A DNA stretch of 42,970 nucleotides from Thermoleophilia bacterium (lineage in GTDB: Bacteria; Actinomycetota; Thermoleophilia; Gaiellales; Gaiellaceae): the NCBI GenBank assembly GCA_017882615.1, contig JADGPD010000011.1, forward strand, positions 1 to 42,970, read 5' to 3'. The translations under genes were made by a program, and so were the position numbers. Position 1 is the stretch's first letter; each line of letters begins with the position of its first letter. Positions 30,084-38,174 of the stretch are shown here, piece after piece. The notes below the pieces were generated by a model. That model saw only the letters and a program-made list of their open reading frames with translations, ran no database searches and had not been told where the DNA came from.

Positions 30084-30128
30084 AGGCCGAGACCACAACA
30101 GGCCGAGACCACAACAGGCCGAGACCAC
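30081..30128. repeat. Three exact tandem copies of a 16-bp unit
   Basis: AACAGGCCGAGACCAC is repeated three times without a mismatch (30081-30096, 30097-30112, 30113-30128). It begins where the methylase remnant loses similarity. Exact identity suggests a recent slippage expansion. It is too short and has no spacers, so it is not a CRISPR array. Confidence 0.95.
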
Positions 30129-30407
30129 CGTAATCGCGAGCGCGAGTGCGATCTGCACCAGCGTTCACCCGCCTTCTGACCGGACCCCGTTTTTCGGTCC
30201 GCTCATGATGAGAGCTCTGGTTGGTCTCCTGTCTTCCAATGGTGCGAGTACTCGGTGGCCACCAGGGTTGCCCGACTCACCCGGCCTGAAGCCTCGCCCA
30301 GTGACACCACCGCTCCTAGTTGCTCTCTCGCTGCTCAGAACGGTGCGCACGGGTCCCAGTATCGCCGCGCACGCGGACCACGCCACCGCGACCTCCCGCT
30401 CACCCCA

Positions 30408-30584
30408 TGCTCCGACGGCGCCTCGTCGAAGGAGAACTAGACCGTCTCACTCACGCTCTCCAAGCCTAGCTCGGGCGCCGTGCTCGGCACCCAGAAGAAG
30501 GCCACGCTCATCATCGGCAACGACTACGAAAAGGGAGCCGGCCGGGCCACGGATCTCCTCAAGCGACCGGACAGCAGAAGGTGA
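30408..30584 (+). pseudogene. Remnant of a Calx-beta domain protein
   Basis: After an in-frame TAG at 30438 the frame reads TVSLTLSKPSSGAVLGTQKK then ATLIIGND. This is the end of a Calx-beta repeat (EtvsltLsnPsgGavLGtqktAtlTIgDND), found in large surface or adhesion proteins of soil actinobacteria. The stop, short length and lack of neighbouring repeats mark it as a fragment. Between it and the methylase remnant (30129-30407) I see nothing I can assign. Confidence 0.6.
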
Positions 30585-30677
30585 TCCTGAGCAGCAACAA
30601 CGTTGTGATAACGACAACGGATGGAGCCAGACGGACTCGAACTGGGCGCCTCTCGCTTTCTCGGGGCGCCGCTAGCA

Positions 30678-30875
30678 GCCGCGACCAACCTGCGCGGGCG
30701 CGATTCACAGATGACGCCATCCCCCGGCCTATCCGCTCCGAACGCTGATCACAACCACGGTCAGCCGAGCACGCTTCTAGGAGCAGACGAATCACACGCG
30801 CCGAAGGCGCGGTGACTCGTGAGGGAGGTAACACCGCGAAAGTCTTCGCCGGCTCTGCCGGCCAACTTTTCGCGG
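30678..30875. repeat. Dispersed intergenic repeat, copy C
   Basis: The best partner of copy A at 131-307, in the same orientation: GCCGCGACC, CGAACGCTGA, CGGTCAGCCGA, TAGGAGCAGACGA, GCGCC-GAA-GGCGC (30798-30810), GGTGACTCGT, then a closing hairpin. It ends six bases from the 3' end of the minus-strand tRNA gene. Confidence 0.6.
30834..30875. terminator. Hairpin downstream of tRNA-Met
   Basis: CCGCGAAA (30834-30841) pairs with TTTCGCGG (30868-30875), with an inner GCCGGC/GCCGGC stem (30848-30853, 30857-30862). On the minus strand it follows the tRNA by six bases and may end its transcript. It is also the tail of repeat copy C. Confidence 0.5.
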
Positions 30876-30880
30876 AGAAG

Positions 30881-30955
30881 TGGCGGAGGCCGGGCTCGAA
30901 CCGGCGACCTACGGGTTATGAGTCCGTCGCTCTAAACCAGCTGAGCTACTCCGCC
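30881..30955 (-). tRNA. tRNA-Met (CAT), elongator type
   Basis: The minus strand folds as a 75-nt cloverleaf: acceptor GGCGGAG/CTCCGCC with discriminator A, D-arm GCTCAGCTGGTTTAGAGC, anticodon loop CTCATAA with anticodon CAT, variable AGGTC, T-arm GCCGG-TTCGAGC-CCGGC. The top pair next to the anticodon loop is A-C. CCA is not encoded. The GGCGG...GTAGCTCAG form matches elongator Met tRNAs of actinobacteria; it lacks the initiator features, and a lysidine-modified Ile tRNA is the less likely alternative. Confidence 0.93.
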
Positions 30956-31082
30956 TTCGGCCATAAGCGTAGTACGCAGGCGCAACTTACACGCGAGTTC
31001 AACGCGAGCTCACGTACCGGGGCCTCCACCAATTCGCTCGCGACGTTTCCAGCCTGCGCTGGGCGGTCATAGGTTCCGGGAG

Positions 31083-32117
31083 ATGGAGAAACGCGTTCTC
31101 GGCAGGACCGGTGTGCGGGTGAGCCCGCTCTGCCTAGGCACGATGATGTTCGGCGCCTGGGGTAACCCCGATCACGACGAATCGATCCGAACTATCCATC
31201 GAGCGCTCGACGCGGGCATCAACTTCGTCGACACCGCCGACGTCTACTCGCGCGGCGAGTCGGAGGAGATCGTCGGCAAGGCGCTCGCCGGCGGACGGCG
31301 CGACAACGTCATCCTGGCCACCAAGGTGCACGGAACGATGGGCGACGACCCGAACGAGCAAGGCAACTCGCGGCGCTGGATTACGCGTGAGGTCGAAGCG
31401 AGCCTGCGTCGGCTCGGCACCGAATGGATCGATCTCTACCAGATTCACCGCCCCGATTCCTCCTGCGCGATCGACGAGACGCTGAGCGCGCTGACCGATC
31501 TCGTCCGCGCCGGCAAGATCCGCTATTTCGGTAGCTCGACCTTCCCGGCGCACGAGATCGTCGAGGCGCAGTGGGCCTCGGAGAAGCGCGGACTCGAGCG
31601 CTTCGTCTCCGAGCAGCCGCCTTACTCGCTGCTGGTGCGCGGGATCGAGACAGATGTGCTGCCGGTTTGCGAGCGCTACGGGATCGGCGTGATTCCCTGG
31701 AGCCCGCTGGCGGGCGGCTGGCTCTCGGGGCGCTACCGCAAGAACGCGGAGCTGCCGAGCTCCCACCGCGCGAAGATGATCGCCGCGCGCTACGACATGT
31801 CGCTGCCTGCCAACCAGGCCAAGCTCGACGCCGCGGACAGGCTCGCCGCGCTGGCCGAGGAGGCCGGCATGTCGCTCGTGCACATGGCGCTTGCCTTCGT
31901 GCTCGAGCATCCGGCTGTGACCGCCGCGATCATCGGGCCGCGCACGCTGGAGCAGCTCGAAACGCAACTCGGCGCCGCCGACGTGAGGCTCGACCGGCAG
32001 CTGCTCGACCGCATCGACGAGATCGTTCCGCCCGGAACTACGTTCAATCCGATCGATCGAGGCTGGACGCCGCCCTCGCTCGCTTCGGCCGAGCTGCGCA
32101 GGCGTAGCCGCTTCTGA
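31083..32117 (+). CDS. Aldo/keto reductase
   Basis: A 344-residue NADP-dependent TIM-barrel reductase. The catalytic set is present: Asp/Tyr in NFVDTADVYSRGESE, Lys in ILATKVHG, His in YQIHRPDSS. The N-terminus VLGRTGVRVSPLCLGTMMFG and the WSPLAGGWLSGRY loop place it with YajO/aryl-alcohol dehydrogenase-like AKRs. It is only distantly like the AKR at 15658. It stands alone, convergent with the gene at 32273, so context gives no substrate. ATG 31083 is close to CCGGGAG, an unusually short spacing. Confidence 0.92.
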   Translation: MEKRVLGRTGVRVSPLCLGTMMFGAWGNPDHDESIRTIHRALDAGINFVDTADVYSRGESEEIVGKALAGGRRDNVILATKVHGTMGDDPNEQGNSRRWITREVEASLRRLGTEWIDLYQIHRPDSSCAIDETLSALTDLVRAGKIRYFGSSTFPAHEIVEAQWASEKRGLERFVSEQPPYSLLVRGIETDVLPVCERYGIGVIPWSPLAGGWLSGRYRKNAELPSSHRAKMIAARYDMSLPANQAKLDAADRLAALAEEAGMSLVHMALAFVLEHPAVTAAIIGPRTLEQLETQLGAADVRLDRQLLDRIDEIVPPGTTFNPIDRGWTPPSLASAELRRRSRF

Positions 32118-32188
32118 TTTCCGCTCGGCGACGGTGCACATCCGGCGCCGATCCGGCACATTCGCGCGCGCCTTTTCTCGATACCGTT

Positions 32189-32211
32189 CCCCGCCCCGTG
32201 GGAGGGCGGGG
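32189..32211. terminator. Terminator hairpin between convergent genes, G-rich
   Basis: CCCCGCCC (32189-32196) pairs with GGGCGGGG (32204-32211) around a seven-base loop. It lies between the aldo/keto reductase stop (32117) and the end of the minus-strand gene at 32273. The 3' side runs into GGGGGGTGGTGGGTGGG, which could instead fold as a G-quadruplex. Confidence 0.6.
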
Positions 32212-32272
32212 GGTGGTGGGTGGGCAAAGGCGCCCGAACCCCGAACCGGTGTCAGTGCGGCACATCGAGCCG

Positions 32273-33055
32273 TCAGCGCAGCGGCGTCAGAGAGAGCAGG
32301 CGCAGGCTGAGATCCTCGTGGTACTGAACGCGGCCGACAAACAGCTTGCGGCTCGTGCGGCTGTGCAGCTCGATGCGCAGTGGAAGAGCGGTGGCGGGAT
32401 CGAGCCACCACTCGATCGCCTCGTGACCGGCGTCGCGGTAGCGAATGGTGAGATCGGTGCTGACCCGAATCGCGCCGACGCTGCGTCCACCGACATCGAC
32501 CGTGCCTTCGCCGATGATGTGCACCTCGCCGACCTCGAGGTTTCGATTCGATCGGCAGGTGAACGGCTCGGTCGCGCCGGTAATAGGTTTCTTGGGTATG
32601 AGAAGCCGCCCCGAGCAAACGTAGACCGCGTGATCACTGAGGTTGAAGAAGGCGTGCCGCTCGTCGGAGGTGCGAAGCTCGACTCCGGCGGCGGTCGAGC
32701 AGAAGGACCATACCGTCGAGCGCTTTTCGAGTGCGGCCCAGCGCAGCTGGATCCCGCAGGGCACCTCGATCACCGTGATGCTCGTCCTGGCCGGATAGAT
32801 GTGCGTGGCACCTCCGAGTGCGTTGATCGACTCGCGGCCTTTTGTGGCGTAGAGGTACACGCCGTTCAGGCCGCCCAAGTCATGCCTGCCCGCGCGAAAG
32901 CGGCGAAGCTCCTGCGAGATCGACGCAGCCTGGCTCGAGTCGTGGAGTAAGAAACCTCCCGCCCAGGCAGCCGCGGTCAGCAGGACGATGCCGGACAGCG
33001 TCAGGACGATCGTCTTTCTCCGACTCAGGCGCCGAGCGCGCTTCATCCGTGGCAC
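32273..33055 (-). CDS. Membrane-anchored protein of unknown function
   Basis: A 260-residue protein with a basic N-terminus (MKRARRLSRRK) and one hydrophobic helix (TIVLTLSGIVLLTAAAWAGG, about residues 15-34); the rest, largely beta-rich and with cysteines at spaced intervals, should lie outside the cytoplasm. The signal has no lipobox, so it is probably a single-pass anchor. I do not recognise the family; the segments EGTVDVGGRSVGAIRV and IEWWLDPATALPLRIE recall outer-surface lipoprotein-like (LolA/LppX-type) folds, only weakly. GTG 33055 is chosen because GGAGGGG lies five bases upstream; ATG 33046 is possible. It is divergent from gltD. Confidence 0.7.
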   Translation of the reverse strand: MPRMKRARRLSRRKTIVLTLSGIVLLTAAAWAGGFLLHDSSQAASISQELRRFRAGRHDLGGLNGVYLYATKGRESINALGGATHIYPARTSITVIEVPCGIQLRWAALEKRSTVWSFCSTAAGVELRTSDERHAFFNLSDHAVYVCSGRLLIPKKPITGATEPFTCRSNRNLEVGEVHIIGEGTVDVGGRSVGAIRVSTDLTIRYRDAGHEAIEWWLDPATALPLRIELHSRTSRKLFVGRVQYHEDLSLRLLSLTPLR

Positions 33056-33161
33056 GATAACCCCTCCACCAGATCGGCGAGAACTACCTCCGGGGCGCCG
33101 GTACTTTTGCGGCTATCGGCCCGGGATAGCTACTCTCGGTATACGTTCTGGAGAACGATCG

Positions 33162-34586
33162 ATGGCACAAGAAATCAGCTCCGTTGACAGGCCGCGCGTC
33201 GGCCCTTCTTATCTTCCCGTCCAGGAACGCCTGAAGACGTGGACCGAGTTCACCACCCTCCCCTCCGAGCAGGTGCTCGGGGAGCAGGCCGGGCGCTGCA
33301 TCGATTGCGGTATTCCCTACTGCCACGCGATCGGCTGCCCGGTCGAGAACCTGATTCCCGAGTGGAACGAGCTCGTCGCGCACGACGACTGGCACGAAGC
33401 CTTCCTGCGCCTCGACGCGACCAACAACCTGCCCGAGATAACGGGGCGAATCTGCCCTGCTCCCTGCGAGGCGGCGTGCACCCTCGCCGTCAACACCGAT
33501 GCGGTCACGATCGAGCAGGTCGAGCTGGCGATCATCGAGCGCGCCTGGGCTGAGGGCTGGGTAGTTCCCATCCTGCCCCGGCATCTCAGCGGACGCAGCG
33601 TCGCCGTCGTCGGAAGCGGTCCGGCCGGTCTCGCCGCCGCGCAGCAGCTGCGCCGCGCCGGGCACGAGGTGACCTTGTTCGAGCGCTCGCCGCAGTTGGG
33701 TGGGCTGCTTCGCTACGGAATCCCCGATTTCAAGCTCGAGAAGCGGATCATCGACCGGCGCCTCGAGCAACTCGCAGCCGAAGGCGTTCAGTTCCGAACC
33801 GGCGTGGCGGTGGGCGACGATCTTCCGGTCGCCGCGCTGCGCGAGCAGTTCGACGCCGTCCTGCTCGCCCTCGGAGCCTGTCAACCGCGCGATCTTCCGG
33901 TGTCCAGCCGCGAGCTGGACGGTATTCACTTTGCGATGGACTTCCTCGTCCCGGCCAACCGTTTCGTGGCCGGCGAGATTGATGCGAGCGAGGTCATCTC
34001 GGCGAAGGACAAGGCCGTTCTCGTCATCGGCGGCGGCGACACCGGCTCGGACTGCGTCGGAACCGCCAACCGACTCGGCGCCAAGTCGGTACATCAGATC
34101 GAGATCCTGCCCAAGCCGCCGGAGTGGACAGAGCAGGGCAACCCGAACTGGCCCTACTGGCCGAACATCCTGCGCAGCTCGAGCTCACACAAGGAAGGCT
34201 GCGAGCGCGATTGGTCGCTGACGGCGCGGAGTCTCTCCGGACGCGACGGACGCGTACGCGAGGCCGAGCTGGTTCGTGTCGAATGGAAGCCGTCTGCGAA
34301 CGGCGGCCCGCTCCGACCCGAAGAGGTGCCGGGCAGCGCCTTCAGCGTCGAAGCCGATCTCGTTCTGCTGGCCATGGGCTTTGTTCACGTCGAGCACTCC
34401 AGGCTGGTGGAGGATCTCGGGCTCGATCTGGACGGGCGCGGCAACATCGCCTGCTCTGGTTATGCGACCTCGGCGCCCGGCGTCTTCACCGCCGGTGACG
34501 CACACGCCGGAGCCTCGCTCATCGTCACCGCAGTTCACCACGGTCGCGCGGCGGCCGGCGCGATCGACGAATACCTGCACGGTTAG
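33162..34586 (+). CDS. gltD: Glutamate synthase small subunit
   Basis: A 474-residue NADPH-dependent oxidoreductase subunit that passes electrons to the GltB large subunit for glutamate formation from glutamine and 2-oxoglutarate. The N-terminal iron-sulfur cysteines are in CIDCGIPYCHAIGCP and CPAPCEAAC; the FAD site is VGSGPAGLAAAQQLRRAGH; the NADPH site is VIGGGDTGSDCVGTANR; the closing FAD motif is GVFTAGDAHAGASLIV. I take ATG 33162 (MAQEISSVDRP) after GGAGA; an open frame upstream to 32988 lies within the divergent gene. No gltB is next to it, so the large subunit must be elsewhere or this acts as a related stand-alone subunit. Confidence 0.93.
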   Translation: MAQEISSVDRPRVGPSYLPVQERLKTWTEFTTLPSEQVLGEQAGRCIDCGIPYCHAIGCPVENLIPEWNELVAHDDWHEAFLRLDATNNLPEITGRICPAPCEAACTLAVNTDAVTIEQVELAIIERAWAEGWVVPILPRHLSGRSVAVVGSGPAGLAAAQQLRRAGHEVTLFERSPQLGGLLRYGIPDFKLEKRIIDRRLEQLAAEGVQFRTGVAVGDDLPVAALREQFDAVLLALGACQPRDLPVSSRELDGIHFAMDFLVPANRFVAGEIDASEVISAKDKAVLVIGGGDTGSDCVGTANRLGAKSVHQIEILPKPPEWTEQGNPNWPYWPNILRSSSSHKEGCERDWSLTARSLSGRDGRVREAELVRVEWKPSANGGPLRPEEVPGSAFSVEADLVLLAMGFVHVEHSRLVEDLGLDLDGRGNIACSGYATSAPGVFTAGDAHAGASLIVTAVHHGRAAAGAIDEYLHG

Positions 34587-34738
34587 CCCCGAGCCACAGC
34601 TCGCGCACACCACCTGCGTTCACCTCGCAGAGCGCGGATGGCGGACGTTTCGGCTGCGCCTTATCGGCTAATAGGAACCGAGATGAGAGCAACCTCGGTG
34701 CGCCAAGCCCGTGGAGCGGTAGCGTACGCTCGAGTTCG

Positions 34739-35767
34739 GTGCCTGCCCTCATGACCGCGCTAGCCGTATTCAGCCGGAGCTCGCGGAGATCGCGCCGTTC
34801 GAGCAAGAGCGCGCGCGGCGCCGCGATCCGCCTGGAGCATGTGAGCAAGCGCTATTCGGGCAGCGAGGCCGCTGCTGTCTCGGATCTCTCGCTGACCGTC
34901 GAAGCAGGAGAGTTTTGCGTGCTCGTCGGCCCGTCGGGTTGCGGAAAGACGACGACGCTTCGGATGATCAACCGTCTGACGGCGATCGACTCGGGCGAGA
35001 TCATGATCGACGGGCGCAGCACACTAACGACGGCGGTTACCGAGCTGCGTCGCGGTATTGGCTACGTGATCCAGGAGGGCGGCCTGTTTCCGCACATGAC
35101 GGTAGCCGGCAACATCGGCACGGTGCCTCGGCTGCTCGGCTGGTCGCGGGGAGACGTGAAAAGGAGAGTGGCCGAGCTGCTCGAACTGGCGGGCCTCGAC
35201 ATCTCTTTGGCTGAGCGCTATCCGGCCGAGCTGTCAGGCGGTCAGCGCCAGCGTGTCGGCCTGGCTCGGGCGCTGGCCGCCGATCCGCCGCTGCTCTTGA
35301 TGGACGAGCCGTTCAACGCTCTCGACCCGGTCGTGCGCGAGCGCCTACAGGACGAGTTGCTACGCCTGCACCGAGAGCTGGCCAAGACGATCGTCTTCGT
35401 CACGCACGACGTGGACGAGGCGATCAAGCTGGGCAACCGGATAGCGATCCTGCGCCAGGGTGGTGTGCTCGCGCAGTACGACACGCCCGACTCGATTCTG
35501 GCCCAACCCGCAAACGAGTTCGTGCGGGAGTTCGTCGGTGAGAACCGGGCTCTGCGCCGGTTGGCCCTGCGTCGCCTCGACCAGATCGACCTCGCCCCCG
35601 CCGTGAAAGCCTCGTCCGGCCTGCCGACCGTGCCTAGCTCGGCCACGGTGCGCGAGGCCGTCTCGCTGATGATCGAGACGGGGACAAAGGCGCTCTCGGT
35701 CGTGGACGAGAACGGCGAAGCGCGCGGATCGATCCGCTTCGACGACGCGGCCAGGCTGCTGCGGTGA
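34739..35767 (+). CDS. OpuCA-like osmoprotectant ABC transporter ATPase
   Basis: A 342-residue ATPase of the glycine betaine/choline/carnitine family. It has Walker A GPSGCGKTTTLRMINRL, signature LSGGQRQRVGLARA, Walker B LLLMDEPFNALD, His in FVTHDVDEAIKL, and a C-terminal CBS-like region (ATVREAVSLMIETGTKALSV) that in OpuCA relatives senses ionic strength. The start is uncertain: GTG 34739 or ATG 34751, neither with a good RBS, and the first 30 residues are Ser/Arg-rich and unlike the family. First of four coupled genes. The 150 bases before it hold no gene; I could not place its promoter. Confidence 0.92.
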   Translation: MPALMTALAVFSRSSRRSRRSSKSARGAAIRLEHVSKRYSGSEAAAVSDLSLTVEAGEFCVLVGPSGCGKTTTLRMINRLTAIDSGEIMIDGRSTLTTAVTELRRGIGYVIQEGGLFPHMTVAGNIGTVPRLLGWSRGDVKRRVAELLELAGLDISLAERYPAELSGGQRQRVGLARALAADPPLLLMDEPFNALDPVVRERLQDELLRLHRELAKTIVFVTHDVDEAIKLGNRIAILRQGGVLAQYDTPDSILAQPANEFVREFVGENRALRRLALRRLDQIDLAPAVKASSGLPTVPSSATVREAVSLMIETGTKALSVVDENGEARGSIRFDDAARLLR

Positions 35768-36495
35768 TCGCCGCCCAGGCAGTCGCAAGCGGACCGGTGA
35801 TCCCCAATTTCGGCGGCGGAAGCAAATGCGTCGTCGAAAACCACGCCTTCTGCTGGGGCTGGGTGAACGCGCACTGGGGCGACACGCTGCAGCCGGCGCT
35901 CGTTCAGCACGTCGAGCTGACCGGGATCGCGGTCGGGATCGGGTTTGCGATAGCTTTTTCGACCGCACTCGTCGCCTACCGGCGCCGCTGGCTGTCGGGG
36001 CCGATCGAGGGGTTTTCAGCTCTCCTCTACACCATCCCAAGCCTGGCTCTGTTCCAGATTCTCGTGCCCTTCACCGGTATCACCACCACGACGGTCGAGG
36101 TGGCGCTGGTCGCCTACACGCTGGTGATGCTCTTTCCGAATATCGTGGCCGGGCTGAACGCGGTGCCCGCCGAGGCGCTCGACGTTGCGCGGGCGATGGG
36201 CTTCACGCGCCGGCAGACGCTGCTGCGAGTCGAGCTACCGCTGGCGCTTCCGGCCATCGTGGCCGGCCTTAGGGTCGCCGTCGTATCAACCGTGAGCCTG
36301 GCGACGATCGCGGCTTTCTTGCTTCCGAAGGGGCTCGGCTATCCGATCTTCCTGGCCTTGAAGGAGCCGTCGCCTTTCCGCACCGAGATCTATTCCGCCG
36401 GGGCGCTCGCCGTCGCGCTCGCGCTCACGGCCGACCTCCTGCTCGTCGCAACGCGGAGAGTCCTTGCTCCCTGGGCGCGAAGGAGCGCAGCGTGA
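35764..36495 (+). CDS. Osmoprotectant ABC transporter permease (OpuCB/OpuCD type)
   Basis: A 243-residue membrane protein with about six helices and the binding-protein-dependent permease loop (EALDVARAMGFTRRQTLLRV then ELPLALPAIVAGLR). An N-terminal segment of about 45 residues before the first helix is longer than in most relatives. GTG 35764 overlaps the ATPase stop by four bases (GTGA). It should pair with the second permease at 36492 in a heterodimeric channel. Confidence 0.92.
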   Translation: MIAAQAVASGPVIPNFGGGSKCVVENHAFCWGWVNAHWGDTLQPALVQHVELTGIAVGIGFAIAFSTALVAYRRRWLSGPIEGFSALLYTIPSLALFQILVPFTGITTTTVEVALVAYTLVMLFPNIVAGLNAVPAEALDVARAMGFTRRQTLLRVELPLALPAIVAGLRVAVVSTVSLATIAAFLLPKGLGYPIFLALKEPSPFRTEIYSAGALAVALALTADLLLVATRRVLAPWARRSAA

Positions 36496-37238
36496 CGAGC
36501 GCCGCCGTCAACCTGCACACGTTTCTCGACGCCTTCCGCTTCATCGGTTCGAACTGGAGCCTGCTGCTCGACAAGGCCGCGCAGCAGCTGGAGCTGGCGG
36601 GGGCGGCGCTTGGACTGGCCATGGTCATCGTGCTTCCGATCGGAGTCGTGCTCGGTCATCTGCGGCGCGGCTCGACGCTCGCCATCGGCGCCTCGATCGC
36701 GGGTCGCGCGCTGCCGGTGCTGGTGCTGATCGCCGCCTTCCTGACCGTGCTCGGGATCGGCTTCGTCAACAACATGATCGCGCTCGCGGTGCTGGCAAGC
36801 GGTCCGATTCTCACCAACTCCTATGAGGGAGTGGCGCGTGTCGAAGAGAGCGTGGTCGATGCCGCTCGTGCCTCGGGCATGACCGGCGCGGGAATGCTGC
36901 GCAGGGTGGAGCTGCCGCTCGCTCTTCCCTTGTTGGCCGCCGGCGTGCGCGTGGCCGCCGTAACGGTGATCGCCACGGCGCCGATCGCCGCGATCGCCGG
37001 TGGGGGCGGGCTCGGCGACATCATCGTGAACCAGGCCAGCTACGGCTTCGACGGCGTGCTCGGCGCCTCTCTCTGCGCGATGGCCTTGTCGGTTCTCGCC
37101 TTCGCCTTGCTGAAAACGCTGGAGCGAGCGATCACGCCGCCCGGCCTTCGCCGCTTGGCTGTGTTTGAAAAGGGGAACAGACCCCGAGAGCTGGTTCCCA
37201 TCGCCGCGATCGGAGCCGAGATAGAGGAGGAAACATGA
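36492..37238 (+). CDS. Osmoprotectant ABC transporter permease (second subunit)
   Basis: A 248-residue permease with about six helices and the ATPase-contact loop ESVVDAARASGMTGAGMLRR followed by VELPLALPLLAAGVR. GTG 36492 overlaps the previous stop by GTGA, and its own stop overlaps the binding protein start by ATGA. It is a paralogue of the permease at 35764. Confidence 0.92.
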   Translation: MTSAAVNLHTFLDAFRFIGSNWSLLLDKAAQQLELAGAALGLAMVIVLPIGVVLGHLRRGSTLAIGASIAGRALPVLVLIAAFLTVLGIGFVNNMIALAVLASGPILTNSYEGVARVEESVVDAARASGMTGAGMLRRVELPLALPLLAAGVRVAAVTVIATAPIAAIAGGGGLGDIIVNQASYGFDGVLGASLCAMALSVLAFALLKTLERAITPPGLRRLAVFEKGNRPRELVPIAAIGAEIEEET

Positions 37239-38167
37239 GCAGAGCCCCAATCAGGACCGTGATCGTTGCTGTCGCCTTACTCTCGCTTCTGGTGCTCGCG
37301 CCGGGCCTCAGTCAGACGCCCGCCGCAAAGGCAGCGCCTTCCGCCGCCGCCGCCAAGCCGCAGATCGTGCTCGGCACCAAGAACTTCACCGAGGAGTACA
37401 TCCTCGGCCAGCTCTACAAGCAGGCGCTCGAAGCGAAGGGCTTCCACGTCTCCTACAAGGAGAACATCGGCTCGACCGAGATCATCACCACCGCTCTCAC
37501 GAGCGGCAAGATCAACGCCTATCCCGAGTACACGGGCGAGATAGTCCAGGATGTCTTTCACAAGAAATCCTTGCCCGCGACGGCCAATGCGACCTACCAG
37601 CTGGCCAAGAAGCTCGAGAGTGGTCACGGCTATGCGCTGCTCAAGCGCACTCCCTTCTCCGATACCAACGCAGTCGTCGTCACCAAGGCGACTGCGGCCA
37701 AGTACGGCCTGAAGGCGATCGCCGATCTTAAGAAGATCCCCAACGTCAAGCTCGGCGGCCTACCCGAGTGCGCGACCCGCTCGAACTGCCTGATCGGCTT
37801 GCGCAAGGTCTACGGACTGAAGAAGCTCGGCTTCGTCCCGCTCGCGGGGATCAGCTCCTACGCCGCGCTGAACGCGGGCACAGTTCCGGTGGCGATCGGC
37901 TTCTCGACCGACCCGGTGCTCGGCAAGGGCTCCAAGTACATCGTCCTGCCCGACGTCAAGCACTTGTTCGGCTTCCAGAACATTGCGCCGATCGTCTCGC
38001 AGAAGCTCGTGAGCGCGTATGGGCCGAAGCTCGCCACGACGATGAACGCCGTCAGCGTGCTTCTGACCACGCCGGCGATGATCGCGATGAACAAGGCGGT
38101 CGCGGTCGACAAGCAGTCGCCGCAGGCGGTGGCCAAGGCATTCCTGAAGGCCAATCACCTGGTGTGA
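37235..38167 (+). CDS. Osmoprotectant-binding protein (OpuCC/OpuAC domain)
   Basis: A 310-residue substrate-binding protein for betaine-like compounds. It has a signal peptide (TVIVAVALLSLLVLAPGLS, residues 8-26, no lipobox cysteine) and the OpuAC domain: LGTKNFTEEYILGQLYKQAL, ENIGSTEIITTALTSGKINA, YPEYTGEIVQDVF. The ligand box aromatic residues (Tyr in YPEYTG) are kept. An RBS (GAGGAGGAA) lies at the end of the permease gene. It completes the ABC set; compatible solute uptake under osmotic stress is the expected role. Confidence 0.93.
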   Translation: MSRAPIRTVIVAVALLSLLVLAPGLSQTPAAKAAPSAAAAKPQIVLGTKNFTEEYILGQLYKQALEAKGFHVSYKENIGSTEIITTALTSGKINAYPEYTGEIVQDVFHKKSLPATANATYQLAKKLESGHGYALLKRTPFSDTNAVVVTKATAAKYGLKAIADLKKIPNVKLGGLPECATRSNCLIGLRKVYGLKKLGFVPLAGISSYAALNAGTVPVAIGFSTDPVLGKGSKYIVLPDVKHLFGFQNIAPIVSQKLVSAYGPKLATTMNAVSVLLTTPAMIAMNKAVAVDKQSPQAVAKAFLKANHLV

Positions 38168-38174
38168 GCGAGCG

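Noticed and set aside
30081-30128. Possible CRISPR array
   Set aside because: The 16-bp units are directly adjacent with no spacers and no cas genes nearby.
30597-30606. ACAACGTTGT palindrome, identical to the core of the LacI operator at 10102
   Set aside because: It lies in decayed DNA far from any sugar gene start and the flanking TGAC/GTCA bases are absent; probably chance or an old relic.
31134-32618. 494-codon minus-strand frame over the aldo/keto reductase
   Set aside because: The plus-strand AKR is complete with its catalytic residues; the minus frame is low-complexity shadow sequence.
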